A stretch of DNA of 64,000 nt from GCA-2688265 sp964527395. GTDB taxonomy: Archaea; Nanobdellota; Nanobdellia; Woesearchaeales; GW2011-AR9. Each line of letters begins with the position of its first letter. Position 1 is the stretch's first letter. A program made the translations under genes and the position numbers. The notes under the pieces were generated by a model that worked only from the letters and a program-made list of their open reading frames with translations, did not search any database and was not told the origin of the DNA. Shown piece after piece: positions 49,284 to 57,386 of this stretch. The DNA is taken from contig CAZGQD010000004.1 in NCBI GenBank assembly GCA_964527395.1, positions 17,742 to 81,741 on the forward strand, given 5' to 3'.

Positions 49284-51725
49284 ATGCAACTAATAAGCAT
49301 CCATCTAAGCAACATCAGAACCTACCAGGACCAAAAAATCAACTTAAACAATGGTATCACTCTACTCAGTGGAGACATTGGTTCAGGCAAAAGTTCCATT
49401 CTTCTAGCTATAGAGTTCGCACTGTTTGGATCTTCAAGAGCAAACCTCCCAGCTGAAGCTCTTCTTAGAAAAGGAACCACTAAAGCTAGCGTCACTCTAA
49501 ACTTCCAAATCAACAAAAACACTTACCAAATCAAAAGAACACTCTCTCAGCAAAAGACAGGTATCAGACAAGGCAACGGTCACATAATTGAAAATGGTAT
49601 CAAAACTGACTTAACTCCTATTGAACTTAAAGCAAAAATAATCAACTTACTATCTTACCAAGAAGACTTAATTACTAAAGGCAAGAACTACATTTTTAGA
49701 TACACTGTCTACTGCCCTCAAGAAGATATGAAACAAATTCTACAAGAGTCCCCAGAGAACAGATTAAACATTTTAAGGAAACTTTTCAACATAGAAAAAT
49801 ACAAAATTGTTCGAGACAACCTCCAAATTTACTTAAAAGAGCAAAGAAAACAAAAAACCATTCTAACAACCAGGTTAGAACCCCTAAATGATCTAAAAAA
49901 AGAAAAAGAAACTCTAGAAGAACAAACAAAACAAACAAAACAGCAAAAAGCCCAATATCAAGAACAAAAAACAAAAGAAGCAGACATTCTAACAAAAATA
50001 AAACAAACTTTAGAATCTCTCCAGAAGCAAAAAGACAACTTAATTACTCTAAAGAACCAAGAAACGAACGAAAAAACAAAACTGGAACAACAAACTAAGC
50101 AAAAAACAACTCTAACAAACAAAAATCAAGAAATAAAAACAGAGTTAGATTCACTTCTAATCCCTAAAGACCTTAACCAAGAGAAACTAAACATAGAAAT
50201 CAAGCGTTTGGAACAAGAAATTGAACAATTCAATATCAAAAAAGCTACTACAAACAGTCAAATTGCTTCAACTCAAAATGAACTTAAGCAAATCAAATCA
50301 AAACTACAAAGCAACAACCAATCAAGCCAAACAAAGCAAGAATTAAGCACAGAACAGCAACAAAACCACAACCAACAGCAACTAAGCACCCTAACCCAAA
50401 CCCTAAAGTCCCTAGAAACAATTGAATCAGACTTAGAAACCCTCTCAAAACAAGAACAAACTATAATAATAAGCAAAAACAACCTTTCCCTACAAAAGAC
50501 TCAAATCACAGAAAAACTAAGCAAAATCAACGATTTAAACAACTGTCCAACTTGCTTACAAGAAGTCACAACAGATCATAAACATCAAATCAATCAAGAA
50601 GAAACAGGAAAACTAAGCAAAATAACAACTGAACTAACAAAAACAACAAAACAAGAAGAAGAAATTAAACAAAAGATCCAAACAATAAACCAAAAAATAA
50701 CAAAAAAACAAGAAATAAAAGATAATATTACTAAAATAAACACTAATATTCTTCTCTTAGAACAAAAACAAAAACAAGAACAAGAGCTAAAAATACAACT
50801 AAAAAATACTATTCAAAAAAACAACCAACTGATGCAAAGCCTTCAAAATATATCTCAAGATGAAGAGCTAACCATTCCAAGAATGAAAAAACAACTTGAA
50901 AACCTAAAGAATACTAAACAAAAGTTCATAAAACAGCAAGAATTAATTAAGTTCCACCAGAAAAATAAAGAAGATATTTCAAACACAACTAATAACATTC
51001 TCGAAATAAACCAAAATATAATAAATATTCAAAAAAATATCCAAGAAACAAAAGACCCCACAGAAGATATTACCAAAACAAAACAGAATCTAGAGACACA
51101 AACAAAATCTTACCAAGAAATAACTATTCAATACACCAAAGCTGCAACTGAAGCAAAAAATCAAGAACAGCAACTTCAAACTTTAACAAACAAAATAACA
51201 ACTCTCAACAAAACAAAGCAAGAACTAACTGTCCTCTCAGAACACTTAAACTGGCTTTCTAACTATTTCATAAATCTCACCTACACCATAGAAAAAGAAA
51301 TCATGCTAAGAATCTACTACAGGTTCAACGACCTTTTCATAACTTGGTTCACTTTACTAACTGAAGGCTCAGAACTAACTGCTAGACTAAATGCAGAATT
51401 CACTCCAATCATAGAACAATCCGGCCACCAAATCCCCTTCTCATACCTTAGCGGAGGCGAACGTACAGCTGCTAGCTTAGCTTACAGACTTTCCTTAAAC
51501 AAAGTGATCAACGACACAATTCACGACATCAAAACCAAAGATCTTCTAATCTTGGACGAACCAACTGACGGTTTCAGTTCTGAGCAACTAGACAGATTAA
51601 GAGACGTCTTAGAAAGACTAAATCTCAAACAAATCATCATAGTTTCCCATGAAAAGAGCATCGAAGGCTTCGTGAACCAAGTAATTAAGGTAGAAAAGCA
51701 AGCTGGAGTCTCAGTTATTAGTTAA
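49284..51725 (+). CDS. rad50: Rad50 DNA double-strand-break repair ATPase
   Basis: 813 residues in the SMC-like ABC family. Rad50 tethers DNA ends and, with Mre11, resects breaks. Walker A GDIGSGKSSILLA is at 30-42. Two long Gln/Lys/Thr-rich coiled coils (about 170-410 and 445-690) surround the zinc hook CPTC near 420. The C-terminal ATPase half has the signature LSGGERTAASLAYRLSL near 722 and Walker B LLILDEPTDGFSSEQLDRL near 754. All catalytic parts are present. Length is slightly short for archaeal Rad50. mre11 is not adjacent; a gap begins 3 bp after the stop, so the operon context is lost. Confidence 0.96.
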   Translation: MQLISIHLSNIRTYQDQKINLNNGITLLSGDIGSGKSSILLAIEFALFGSSRANLPAEALLRKGTTKASVTLNFQINKNTYQIKRTLSQQKTGIRQGNGHIIENGIKTDLTPIELKAKIINLLSYQEDLITKGKNYIFRYTVYCPQEDMKQILQESPENRLNILRKLFNIEKYKIVRDNLQIYLKEQRKQKTILTTRLEPLNDLKKEKETLEEQTKQTKQQKAQYQEQKTKEADILTKIKQTLESLQKQKDNLITLKNQETNEKTKLEQQTKQKTTLTNKNQEIKTELDSLLIPKDLNQEKLNIEIKRLEQEIEQFNIKKATTNSQIASTQNELKQIKSKLQSNNQSSQTKQELSTEQQQNHNQQQLSTLTQTLKSLETIESDLETLSKQEQTIIISKNNLSLQKTQITEKLSKINDLNNCPTCLQEVTTDHKHQINQEETGKLSKITTELTKTTKQEEEIKQKIQTINQKITKKQEIKDNITKINTNILLLEQKQKQEQELKIQLKNTIQKNNQLMQSLQNISQDEELTIPRMKKQLENLKNTKQKFIKQQELIKFHQKNKEDISNTTNNILEINQNIINIQKNIQETKDPTEDITKTKQNLETQTKSYQEITIQYTKAATEAKNQEQQLQTLTNKITTLNKTKQELTVLSEHLNWLSNYFINLTYTIEKEIMLRIYYRFNDLFITWFTLLTEGSELTARLNAEFTPIIEQSGHQIPFSYLSGGERTAASLAYRLSLNKVINDTIHDIKTKDLLILDEPTDGFSSEQLDRLRDVLERLNLKQIIIVSHEKSIEGFVNQVIKVEKQAGVSVIS

Positions 51726-51728
51726 AAC

Positions 51729-51828
51729 NNNNNNNNNNNNNNNNNNNNNNNNNNNNNNNNNNNNNNNNNNNNNNNNNNNNNNNNNNNNNNNNNNNNNNNN
51801 NNNNNNNNNNNNNNNNNNNNNNNNNNNN
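51729..51828. other. Assembly gap (100 N)
   Basis: A run of exactly 100 N directly after the rad50 stop. Unlike the gap at 44.7 kb, the flanks show no overlap. A truncated coding frame begins at its right edge, so real sequence is missing here. Confidence 0.95.
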
Positions 51829-51945
51829 GAAGCATATGGTGCAGGGAAAAACAAAGGAAGAAACATCTCAAGAGAAGATATAAAAAAAGCTAGTGAAAAG
51901 GTAGCAAGAGAAATAGCAAAAGAGTTAGGTGTAGATTTAGATTAA
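51829..51945 (+). CDS. C-terminal fragment of an unknown protein (5' part in the gap)
   Basis: The frame open from the gap edge reads EAYGAGKNKGRNISREDIKK and continues as an amphipathic helix (SEKVAREIAKELGVDLD) to a stop at 51945, 38 residues in all. The helix-rich basic tail could end many nucleic-acid-binding or metabolic proteins; no family can be named. It shows that a gene crosses the gap downstream of rad50. Confidence 0.55.
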   Translation, partial: EAYGAGKNKGRNISREDIKKASEKVAREIAKELGVDLD

Positions 51946-52066
51946 TTGCAACCAACAAACACAAACAACCTCTTAACATTCATAGAAATCAAGATTTCTT
52001 GACGTTAAAACCCAAAAAACCCCTTCACATTCTCAAAAACAAACCTATTTTTGGATACCAAAGCCT

Positions 52067-52909
52067 CTAAAGCCCAAAAAAACTTTTAACATTCTTAAAC
52101 CCAACCTTCACAAACTGATTTGGATCAAGTCCTCTCTCCTTAAGCTCTTTAAAACCCCACTGAACATGCGTAGATCCTTTAGGTACAGCAAAACCAGCCT
52201 CTTTACTCAAATGATTCAACTGATTCAAAGCAGCAGCCCGTGCCAGAACTGAAGCAGCAGCCACTTCTACATATTTAGATTCAGCCTTAGTCTCAGCCAA
52301 ATCTCCAACTGAACATCCAGGATATTTATCTACAATATGATAACCAGGATACAAATCCTTAGCAACCTGCGCATGCATTTGATTAAGAACTTCAGTCATC
52401 CCTTTCTCAGCTACAGCAACGTTATACTCATAGGGGTAAAGTGTTTTAACAGAACAAGAACAAACCTTCCTAATCTCTTTAGCCATCAGAAGTATCTCTT
52501 TATCCTTAAGCACCTTAGAATCTGCAACCCCTAGCTCCTTTAACTTAACACGTATTTCATCATCAGCTTTCACAGCAGCAACAGTAATTCCACCAAAGCT
52601 ATCTCCTTTCAAAGATTCATCGCTACCAATCACACGCCCGATTTGATAATTAAACTCAATAGGTTTCTTCTCATGACCAACATGTTCACTCTTCCCACGA
52701 AAGAAATTAGCAGTCTTTTCAACTTGCGCCTCATTTCCTTGAAGCAAAAGTTTCCCTGAACTATAAAGTATAGCAAGCACAGTTTCTCCCTTTTTGCTTC
52801 CCTTCTTAAGACGCATTTTCTCATAAATAGTACGTACTTTAATCTCAACAAAACCTTTCTTAAGCAATTTCAATGCATCTTCTTTTTTCATTCCTGTAAA
52901 CACAACCAT
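52067..52909 (-). CDS. rnhC: Ribonuclease HIII
   Basis: 280 residues. Cleaves RNA in RNA-DNA hybrids. An N-terminal substrate-binding (TBP-like) part has GETVLAILYSSGKLLLQG. The catalytic domain starts with GRVIGSDESLKGDSFGGI (D-E pair), continues VADSKVL, YHIVDKYPG and the RNase HIII hallmark KAESKYVEVAAASVLARAAA, and ends KGSTHVQWGFKEL. This is the HIII rather than HII pattern. RNase HIII is mainly bacterial (Firmicutes, Chlamydiae) with sporadic archaeal cases. I start at MVVFTGMKKED; a later start at MKKEDAL is possible. A true RNase HII gene lies 0.8 kb away. Confidence 0.9.
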   Translation of the reverse strand: MVVFTGMKKEDALKLLKKGFVEIKVRTIYEKMRLKKGSKKGETVLAILYSSGKLLLQGNEAQVEKTANFFRGKSEHVGHEKKPIEFNYQIGRVIGSDESLKGDSFGGITVAAVKADDEIRVKLKELGVADSKVLKDKEILLMAKEIRKVCSCSVKTLYPYEYNVAVAEKGMTEVLNQMHAQVAKDLYPGYHIVDKYPGCSVGDLAETKAESKYVEVAAASVLARAAALNQLNHLSKEAGFAVPKGSTHVQWGFKELKERGLDPNQFVKVGFKNVKSFFGL

Positions 52910-52964
52910 AACACAAAACAAAGATGCCAAGATTTTTAAGTCTACTGCTAAAGCCACCAAAAGG

Positions 52965-53234
52965 ATGGGCTTATATCAAAGAAATAAAGAACCTTTACAT
53001 AGGGTTCAAATAGTAATTTATGCTGCAAATGCAACTAGATATATAGGCGACATAATTGAAGAAACAATAGGGAAAACAAGAAATCCAGTCACCATTTTAG
53101 CAGACCCTCAAGTAAATCCTGTATTAACTTTATCTGGCAACGATTTAGTCCCAGTTTCAAGAACCTTAGGTGCTTTAATTTATATTTTAGATCAACGTGG
53201 CTACGAAAGAGGTATCCATTATAGGTACAAATAA
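52965..53234 (+). CDS. Unknown protein of 89 residues
   Basis: Starts MGLYQRNKEPLHRVQIVIY; an alpha/beta chain with AANATRYIGDIIEETIGK, a Pro-rich strand VTILADPQVNPVLTLSG and a C-terminal helix VSRTLGALIYILDQRGY. No cysteines, signal or membrane segment. No family recognised. The minus-strand RNase HIII promoter region is shared at its 5' side; a TTTTTAAG box lies about 30 nt before the ATG. Confidence 0.5.
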   Translation: MGLYQRNKEPLHRVQIVIYAANATRYIGDIIEETIGKTRNPVTILADPQVNPVLTLSGNDLVPVSRTLGALIYILDQRGYERGIHYRYK

Positions 53235-53251
53235 CCCACAACTAATAATCA

Positions 53252-53614
53252 CTATCTTAAGACAGGATAAAGTTCATCCATATTCAATTCACACATATAT
53301 AACTCAGAATCTCTTTTTCTACTAACTGCATATAATGTCTGTGTACCCAGACTACCCCAAGAAGTTGCAGCAAAATGTCCCCATGCTAATGTTCCAGACA
53401 ACCTTGATCTATCAGAAACACCAAAGCCACCTAATAGCCTTTCAAATTCCTCATTTCTCATGGCCCCATCATTTGGTATTCCAGAAACCATTAAACCTAT
53501 ATGTGTAAAGCCTGGTCTTTCAAGATAATCTGGACCCATAGAAGATAAATATCCTTCAGTGCAACCTGCAACTAATCCATCGGGTAAATCTGGATATCTA
53601 TCTCTTAATCCCAT
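53252..53614 (-). CDS. Unknown protein of 120 residues
   Basis: Starts MGLRDRYPDLPDGLVAGC, with TGYLSSMGPDYL-like and FTHIGLMVSGIPNDGAMRNE segments, a Gly/Ser-rich middle (GHFAATSWGSLGTQTLYAV) and an acidic C-terminus (MCELNMDELYPVLR). Soluble, no known motif, family unrecognised. CTTTATAATAA-like sequence (on the minus strand, just beyond 53635) lies about 25 nt before the start. It is convergent with the 89-residue gene, 17 bp apart. Confidence 0.5.
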   Translation of the reverse strand: MGLRDRYPDLPDGLVAGCTEGYLSSMGPDYLERPGFTHIGLMVSGIPNDGAMRNEEFERLLGGFGVSDRSRLSGTLAWGHFAATSWGSLGTQTLYAVSRKRDSELYMCELNMDELYPVLR

Positions 53615-53673
53615 AATAAAAAAAGAAAAATATCCCTTTATAATAATATTGGTAATGATTTAGCTATTTTAAC

Positions 53674-54378
53674 TCAATAATCTTCCAAACTCCTCTGCTT
53701 TTTCTCAGCAACAAGCTTCTGGTAAGGTTTCCACATCTTCCTAAACAAATGCTTACATTTTGGATCATCAAAATGCTCTTTCAGAAAATTACGTGTTTTA
53801 GCCTCTCCTAAATACCCAGACCCAAAATCAATCCCAATTTCCTCTTTATAATGTTCAATAATTCTGTCTCGAATAACCTTAGCTACAATTGAAGCTGCTC
53901 CAACTACATGGTACTTCTCATCTGCCTTATGCATTACAACAATTTCACAGCCATCTACAAAATCTCCAACCAACTTCTTCTTAAAATAAGCTGAATATGC
54001 TGGAACATTAATCGAAGGACAATCCACAATCACCTTAGCTGGAGCCAACTCAGACACCATTCGAGCAGAACTATCTGCTTCTAACCAATTCAAATTAGAG
54101 TTTACATCCATTAAACAAGCATCAATCGCAGAAGCTTCAATCACCTCAACCCGGAAATCTTCCACAATTTCATGGATTCTATCAAACATCTCCTCACGTG
54201 CTTCTCGACTAAGTAACTTAGAATCTTTCACACCGAGCCAAATCAATTTCTGAACCTGGTCTTCATTTGCAGCTATCGCTACCATTACCATCGGACCAAT
54301 GACCGGGCCTCTTCCGCTTTCGTCCACCCCTACAGAAATCTTCTTAGTTTTCCTCAATGTCTTCTTTTTCTTAGCCAC
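53674..54378 (-). CDS. rnhB: Ribonuclease HII
   Basis: 234 residues. Removes ribonucleotides from DNA and RNA primers. KISVGVDESGRGPVIGPMVM carries the D-E pair; WLGVKDSKLLSREARE, VIVDCPS and HKADEKYHVVGAASIVAKVI supply the remaining acidic residues and helix; FGSGYLGEAKTRNFLKEHF closes the domain. This is the normal archaeal HII order. I use the GTG start at 54378 (MAKKKKTLRKTKKIS), because a TTTAAAAAGG box lies about 25 nt upstream; earlier ATGs would be upstream of or inside that box. Divergent from VapBC. Confidence 0.93.
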   Translation of the reverse strand: MAKKKKTLRKTKKISVGVDESGRGPVIGPMVMVAIAANEDQVQKLIWLGVKDSKLLSREAREEMFDRIHEIVEDFRVEVIEASAIDACLMDVNSNLNWLEADSSARMVSELAPAKVIVDCPSINVPAYSAYFKKKLVGDFVDGCEIVVMHKADEKYHVVGAASIVAKVIRDRIIEHYKEEIGIDFGSGYLGEAKTRNFLKEHFDDPKCKHLFRKMWKPYQKLVAEKKQRSLEDY

Positions 54379-54450
54379 AAATAGAAACCAGCTACTTAAC
54401 CTTTTTAAATTAAATGAAAAAACCTCAAAAATTGCCTTCAATTTCCAAAA

Positions 54451-54479
54451 CATTTAAATATGTGGAAACATGTGAAAAC
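54451..54479 (+). promoter_or_regulatory. TATA box and VapBC operator, locus 1
   Basis: CATTTAAATA (54451-54460) is followed by ATGTGGAAACATGTGAAAAC (54460-54479), two 10-bp direct repeats of ATGTGRAAAC, ending 4 nt before the ATG at 54484. The sequence closely matches, in reverse orientation, the site before the second vapB at 61664-61680. Confidence 0.7.
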
Positions 54480-54483
54480 ACAA

Positions 54484-54708
54484 ATGGGAAACATAACTTT
54501 AGCCTTACCAGATGATTTACAAGCTAGAATGAGAAAGCACACTGATGTTAGATGGAGCGAAGTAGCTAGAAAATCCATTAAAAGTAAGGTAGAAATGCTA
54601 GAATTAATAGAGAAAATAGCTCAAAAGAGTAAATTAACTAAGAAAGATGTTGATGAAATATCAAAAAAAATAAAAAGAGATAGTTTCGAAGAATTCAAGA
54701 AACTATGA
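54484..54708 (+). CDS. vapB: VapB-type antitoxin
   Basis: 74 residues from MGNITLALPDDLQARMRKHT; an ATG eight codons earlier would lie inside the promoter. The N-terminal ribbon-helix-helix (ITLALPDDL, DVRWSEVARKSIKSKV) binds DNA. The C-terminal charged helix (LTKKDVDEISKKIKRDSFEEF) should wrap the toxin. It overlaps vapC by 4 nt. Paralog at 61707. The WSEVARxSxxxKV block is shared by both. Confidence 0.88.
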   Translation: MGNITLALPDDLQARMRKHTDVRWSEVARKSIKSKVEMLELIEKIAQKSKLTKKDVDEISKKIKRDSFEEFKKL

Positions 54709-55133
54709 TATTTGTAATTGATGTAAACATTTTACTTTCTGCTTTTATAAAAGATGGTACAACTAGAGATATTATCTTAAATTCTGACTTAGAACTCTGT
54801 TTTCCTGAGATTTCACTAGTAAAACTCAAAAAATATCATGATTTGATAATAAAAAAATCAAATGTCTCTGAAAAAGAGTACTTAATTCTAAAAGAATCAA
54901 TTTTTAGCATTGTAAGGATAATCTCTTCACAAGAACTCAAACCACATAAAAATGAAGCTTTAGAAATAATGGAGCATATTGATCCAGAAGATACTACTTT
55001 CATAGCAGCAGCATTAAGTCAAGAAAACGCAGTAATTTGGTCTGATGATAAACATTTTGAAAAACAAGATAGGATCATAACTCTAAAAACTCAAGATGTG
55101 ATTAATTACTTCATGAAAAAACAAGAAAGATAA
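54705..55133 (+). CDS. vapC: VapC-type PIN-domain toxin
   Basis: 142 residues. A PIN RNase fold: first Asp in FVIDVNILLSAFI, Glu in FPEISLVKL, Asp pair in HIDPEDTTFIAAAL, and Asp in VIWSDDKHFEKQDRI. These acidic residues bind Mg at the active site. The partner antitoxin overlaps by 4 nt upstream. The toxin would cleave RNA, usually tRNA or rRNA, but the target is unknown. Intact frame. Confidence 0.9.
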   Translation: MIFVIDVNILLSAFIKDGTTRDIILNSDLELCFPEISLVKLKKYHDLIIKKSNVSEKEYLILKESIFSIVRIISSQELKPHKNEALEIMEHIDPEDTTFIAAALSQENAVIWSDDKHFEKQDRIITLKTQDVINYFMKKQER

Positions 55134-55138
55134 CAAAC

Positions 55139-55426
55139 CTATAACCCAAAAGCTTCTGTGAACTCACGCATCTTTCGAAACTCTTCTACAAAACCAAGAC
55201 CTTTGTCAGTGATATGAATCATCTTATTCACAGTCTTTTTCATCTGAATTTCACGTACTTCCACCATTTCTTTACGCTCAAGTTCGCCAAGATAATTAGT
55301 AAGGAGTTTATGAGATAAGTTAGATTTGTACATCAGATGTGTAGGTTTTATCTGTCCACCACGGTTTTGGATAGCTTGCAGGATATCAAACACAAGTTCC
55401 ATTCGAGATCTTCTTGCTTTTGCCAT
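55139..55426 (-). CDS. Winged-helix DNA-binding protein
   Basis: 95 residues: MAKARRSRMELVFDILQAIQ, then a helix-turn-helix with IKPTHLMYKSNLSHKLLTNY and a wing after LERKEMVEVREI, followed by a C-terminal helix. This small archaeal family is often found adjacent to membrane proteins. The gene starts directly after the stop of the membrane protein upstream (no space), so the two form one unit. Its target is unknown; regulation of its own operon is a reasonable guess. Confidence 0.75.
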   Translation of the reverse strand: MAKARRSRMELVFDILQAIQNRGGQIKPTHLMYKSNLSHKLLTNYLGELERKEMVEVREIQMKKTVNKMIHITDKGLGFVEEFRKMREFTEAFGL

Positions 55427-56176
55427 TTACTCATCTCCTCCAACAAGCTTAGATCCACCAACTTGCTTTTGTATTGAAACATAAGTATACAAAATAAGCC
55501 CAAATCCAAGCAGTGTAAATAATTCTCCAATGAAGTACAGTCCTGGCATTACAAAGATGAACAAAAAGAAGATCTGTGCAATCATAAGTGATCCAAATGA
55601 CCACATTACTCGTAATGCATGCTTAGATCTACTCATCAAATAATTCTTATAATAGTGCATCACAATCAAACCTAGCATAACTAAGTTTGTCAAGTAAAAT
55701 ACTCTATATTCAAATGTACTTACAACAGCAAGTAGTAAAATCAAATATGTAAAAAGTCCTATTTGTGATACTTCATACATCTTATTAAGACGATCACGTG
55801 CTTTTTGACTTAGTAAATAAAGTAACAATAACGATCCCATTGTAGCTGCCATCTGTAAAAAGAATCCAGCCCGATACAATAAATTCCGATAACTAAGTCC
55901 AACTCCTTGCGGAAGTCCAGAAACAACTTCAATGGTTCTAGCAACTGCAAATTTGGCAGACGCTGCATAGATTACTGAAAATGTGATTAATTTTGATACA
56001 AATCCTAAGCTCATAAGTCCAAATGCTACTGCAAAATAAAAGAATTTCTTCTCACCTGACAAATGATATATTCTAGAACTGTATAGTGTAATAGTAAGTG
56101 TAATTAGAACTGCGATTAGGTCAAAGACTAAATCTAATCCTTGAAACCACACTGGAGTTTGAAATAATGTAAACAT
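55427..56176 (-). CDS. Seven-helix membrane protein
   Basis: 249 residues with about seven hydrophobic helices (LDLVFDLIAVLITLTITLYS, FYFAVAFGLMSLGFVSKLI, FLQMAATMGSLLLLYLL, IGLFTYLILLLAVVSTFEYR and others). Short cytoplasmic loops are basic (SQKARDRLNK, SRSKHALR). No catalytic motif. It precedes the winged-helix gene with no space. The arrangement, a membrane sensor-like protein plus a small DNA-binding protein, is compatible with a sensory pair but unproven. The long 5' space (56177-56520) contains structured DNA. Confidence 0.75.
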   Translation of the reverse strand: MFTLFQTPVWFQGLDLVFDLIAVLITLTITLYSSRIYHLSGEKKFFYFAVAFGLMSLGFVSKLITFSVIYAASAKFAVARTIEVVSGLPQGVGLSYRNLLYRAGFFLQMAATMGSLLLLYLLSQKARDRLNKMYEVSQIGLFTYLILLLAVVSTFEYRVFYLTNLVMLGLIVMHYYKNYLMSRSKHALRVMWSFGSLMIAQIFFLFIFVMPGLYFIGELFTLLGFGLILYTYVSIQKQVGGSKLVGGDE

Positions 56177-56253
56177 TCTTTAAGCCACCTTCATTTGAGT
56201 CTTCATAGCCCATCACCACAGAACAAAGCATATCTCTCACACTTCATTCTTAA

Positions 56254-56306
56254 CCAAGCAACTGCGAGGGAACCTCTTAGAGCTTGGCTCATTCTTCACC
56301 AAGAAT
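56254..56306. other. GC-rich hairpin pair in the 344-bp space upstream of the membrane protein
   Basis: CCAAGC (56254-56259) pairs with GCTTGG (56282-56287) around GAGG-gaa-CCTC (56266-56276), and ATTCTT-cacc-AAGAAT (56291-56306) follows. The rest of 56177-56520 is AT-rich with no supportable gene. It resembles the other structured islands in composition and triloop use but I see no clear shared core. Confidence 0.4.
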
Positions 56307-56520
56307 CACCGTACTAGAACAAAAATCTTATTTCCCATTTAAAAAGATTATGCTACTAACTTCTTTACTCTCCCCTCACTCTCTTTATAAAGCTAACCCC
56401 TAATATGATTAATGTTCTTCCAAACACCACCAAACAAGGAAGGCCCCAAAAAACTAAGATTCACCTCTTGAAAACGGGCCTCCTTTTTTACCTCCAATTC
56501 TAGATCTTCTAAAAAAGCAA

Positions 56521-57141
56521 TCATTTCCAATAACTATCCCAATCAATTGGCCCTAAAGATTGTACTGCTGTAGGTCTTTGAAATTGTACATCTGCTCTAA
56601 AACGATACATTGAACCAGGTTCTTGCTCTCTAATTGAAGTAACTCTACTTCTTTTAACCACTTCACCTATTCTAATACTTGGTTGATTAGTTCTACTATT
56701 CATTAAAACTGTTGCAGTTCTACTAGAATAACTTTCTACATCCAGTGCCCCATATGAGTTAAAATAACGATATTTAGCCATCTCTCCTTGTCCTTTAGAC
56801 TTAGCTAACCATTGGATCCATCCAAATTTATCAAATGTGTGTGTTTCAGCTTCAATTACCTTTCTTTCAAATACATCTTCATCTACTTTTGGTTGAAATA
56901 GAATATTAATATCTCCTCCATTCCTTGGCCCTAGGCTTGGATCTTTTTCAAATGCACGTTGCAGATGTCTAACGGAATAAGTCAAACAAGCATATTCAAA
57001 TAAAGCTCTGGCTGAATCTCCACTAATTAAAGCAAAATCTTCTGGAGAATAATTCATTAAACGACAATAGATTTTAGGATCATCAAGGCGCATTATTGAT
57101 GCAAATAAAATTCCTGACACATCTGTTTCTAACGGATTCAT
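56521..57141 (-). CDS. Unknown protein of 206 residues
   Basis: Starts MNPLETDVSGILFASIMRLD; helical N-terminal half (FEYACLTYSVRHLQRAFEKD) and a beta-rich C-terminal half with SYSSRTATVLMNSRT, IREQEPGSMYRFRADVQF and a Trp-rich end (IDWDSYWK). No signal or membrane segment, no cysteine cluster. A TTTTTAAAG box lies about 25 nt upstream. No family recognised; probably soluble. Confidence 0.5.
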   Translation of the reverse strand: MNPLETDVSGILFASIMRLDDPKIYCRLMNYSPEDFALISGDSARALFEYACLTYSVRHLQRAFEKDPSLGPRNGGDINILFQPKVDEDVFERKVIEAETHTFDKFGWIQWLAKSKGQGEMAKYRYFNSYGALDVESYSSRTATVLMNSRTNQPSIRIGEVVKRSRVTSIREQEPGSMYRFRADVQFQRPTAVQSLGPIDWDSYWK

Positions 57142-57197
57142 AGACTCTTCTCGAACCCAGTTTCTTTAAAAACTTAAGCCTAAATATACTACAAAAG

Positions 57198-57337
57198 CTA
57201 TGTTGAAGATGTATGGGGGCGTAAATTGCAGAAAGAGAACAATCTAACAAGACCAAACGACCTGAGCCCATGGCGAGTGCGGAGAAGAGCCTCTTCGCCA
57301 ATCGCCCCCATTGAGCAACGCGAGATCTTCAACATAG
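57198..57337. other. 140-bp hairpin element, second member of the AACGA/GAGCC/GGCGAGT family
   Basis: Outer stem CTATGTTGAAGAT (57198-57210) with ATCTTCAACATAG (57325-57337), inner stem ATGGGGGCG (57213-57221) with CGCCCCCAT (57303-57311). Inside: the shared core GACCAAACGACCTGAGCC, GCC-cat-GGC and GGCGAGTGC, then GAAGA-gcc-TCTTC, enclosed by TGGCGA (57271-57276) with TCGCCA (57295-57300). It has the same layout as 19224-19547 but lacks the extra hairpin modules. It fills the space between two divergently transcribed genes; strand not determined. Confidence 0.65.
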
Positions 57338-57386
57338 TACATAAATATCCAAAATATTTATCAAAAGATCTACTTTCTCCAATACC

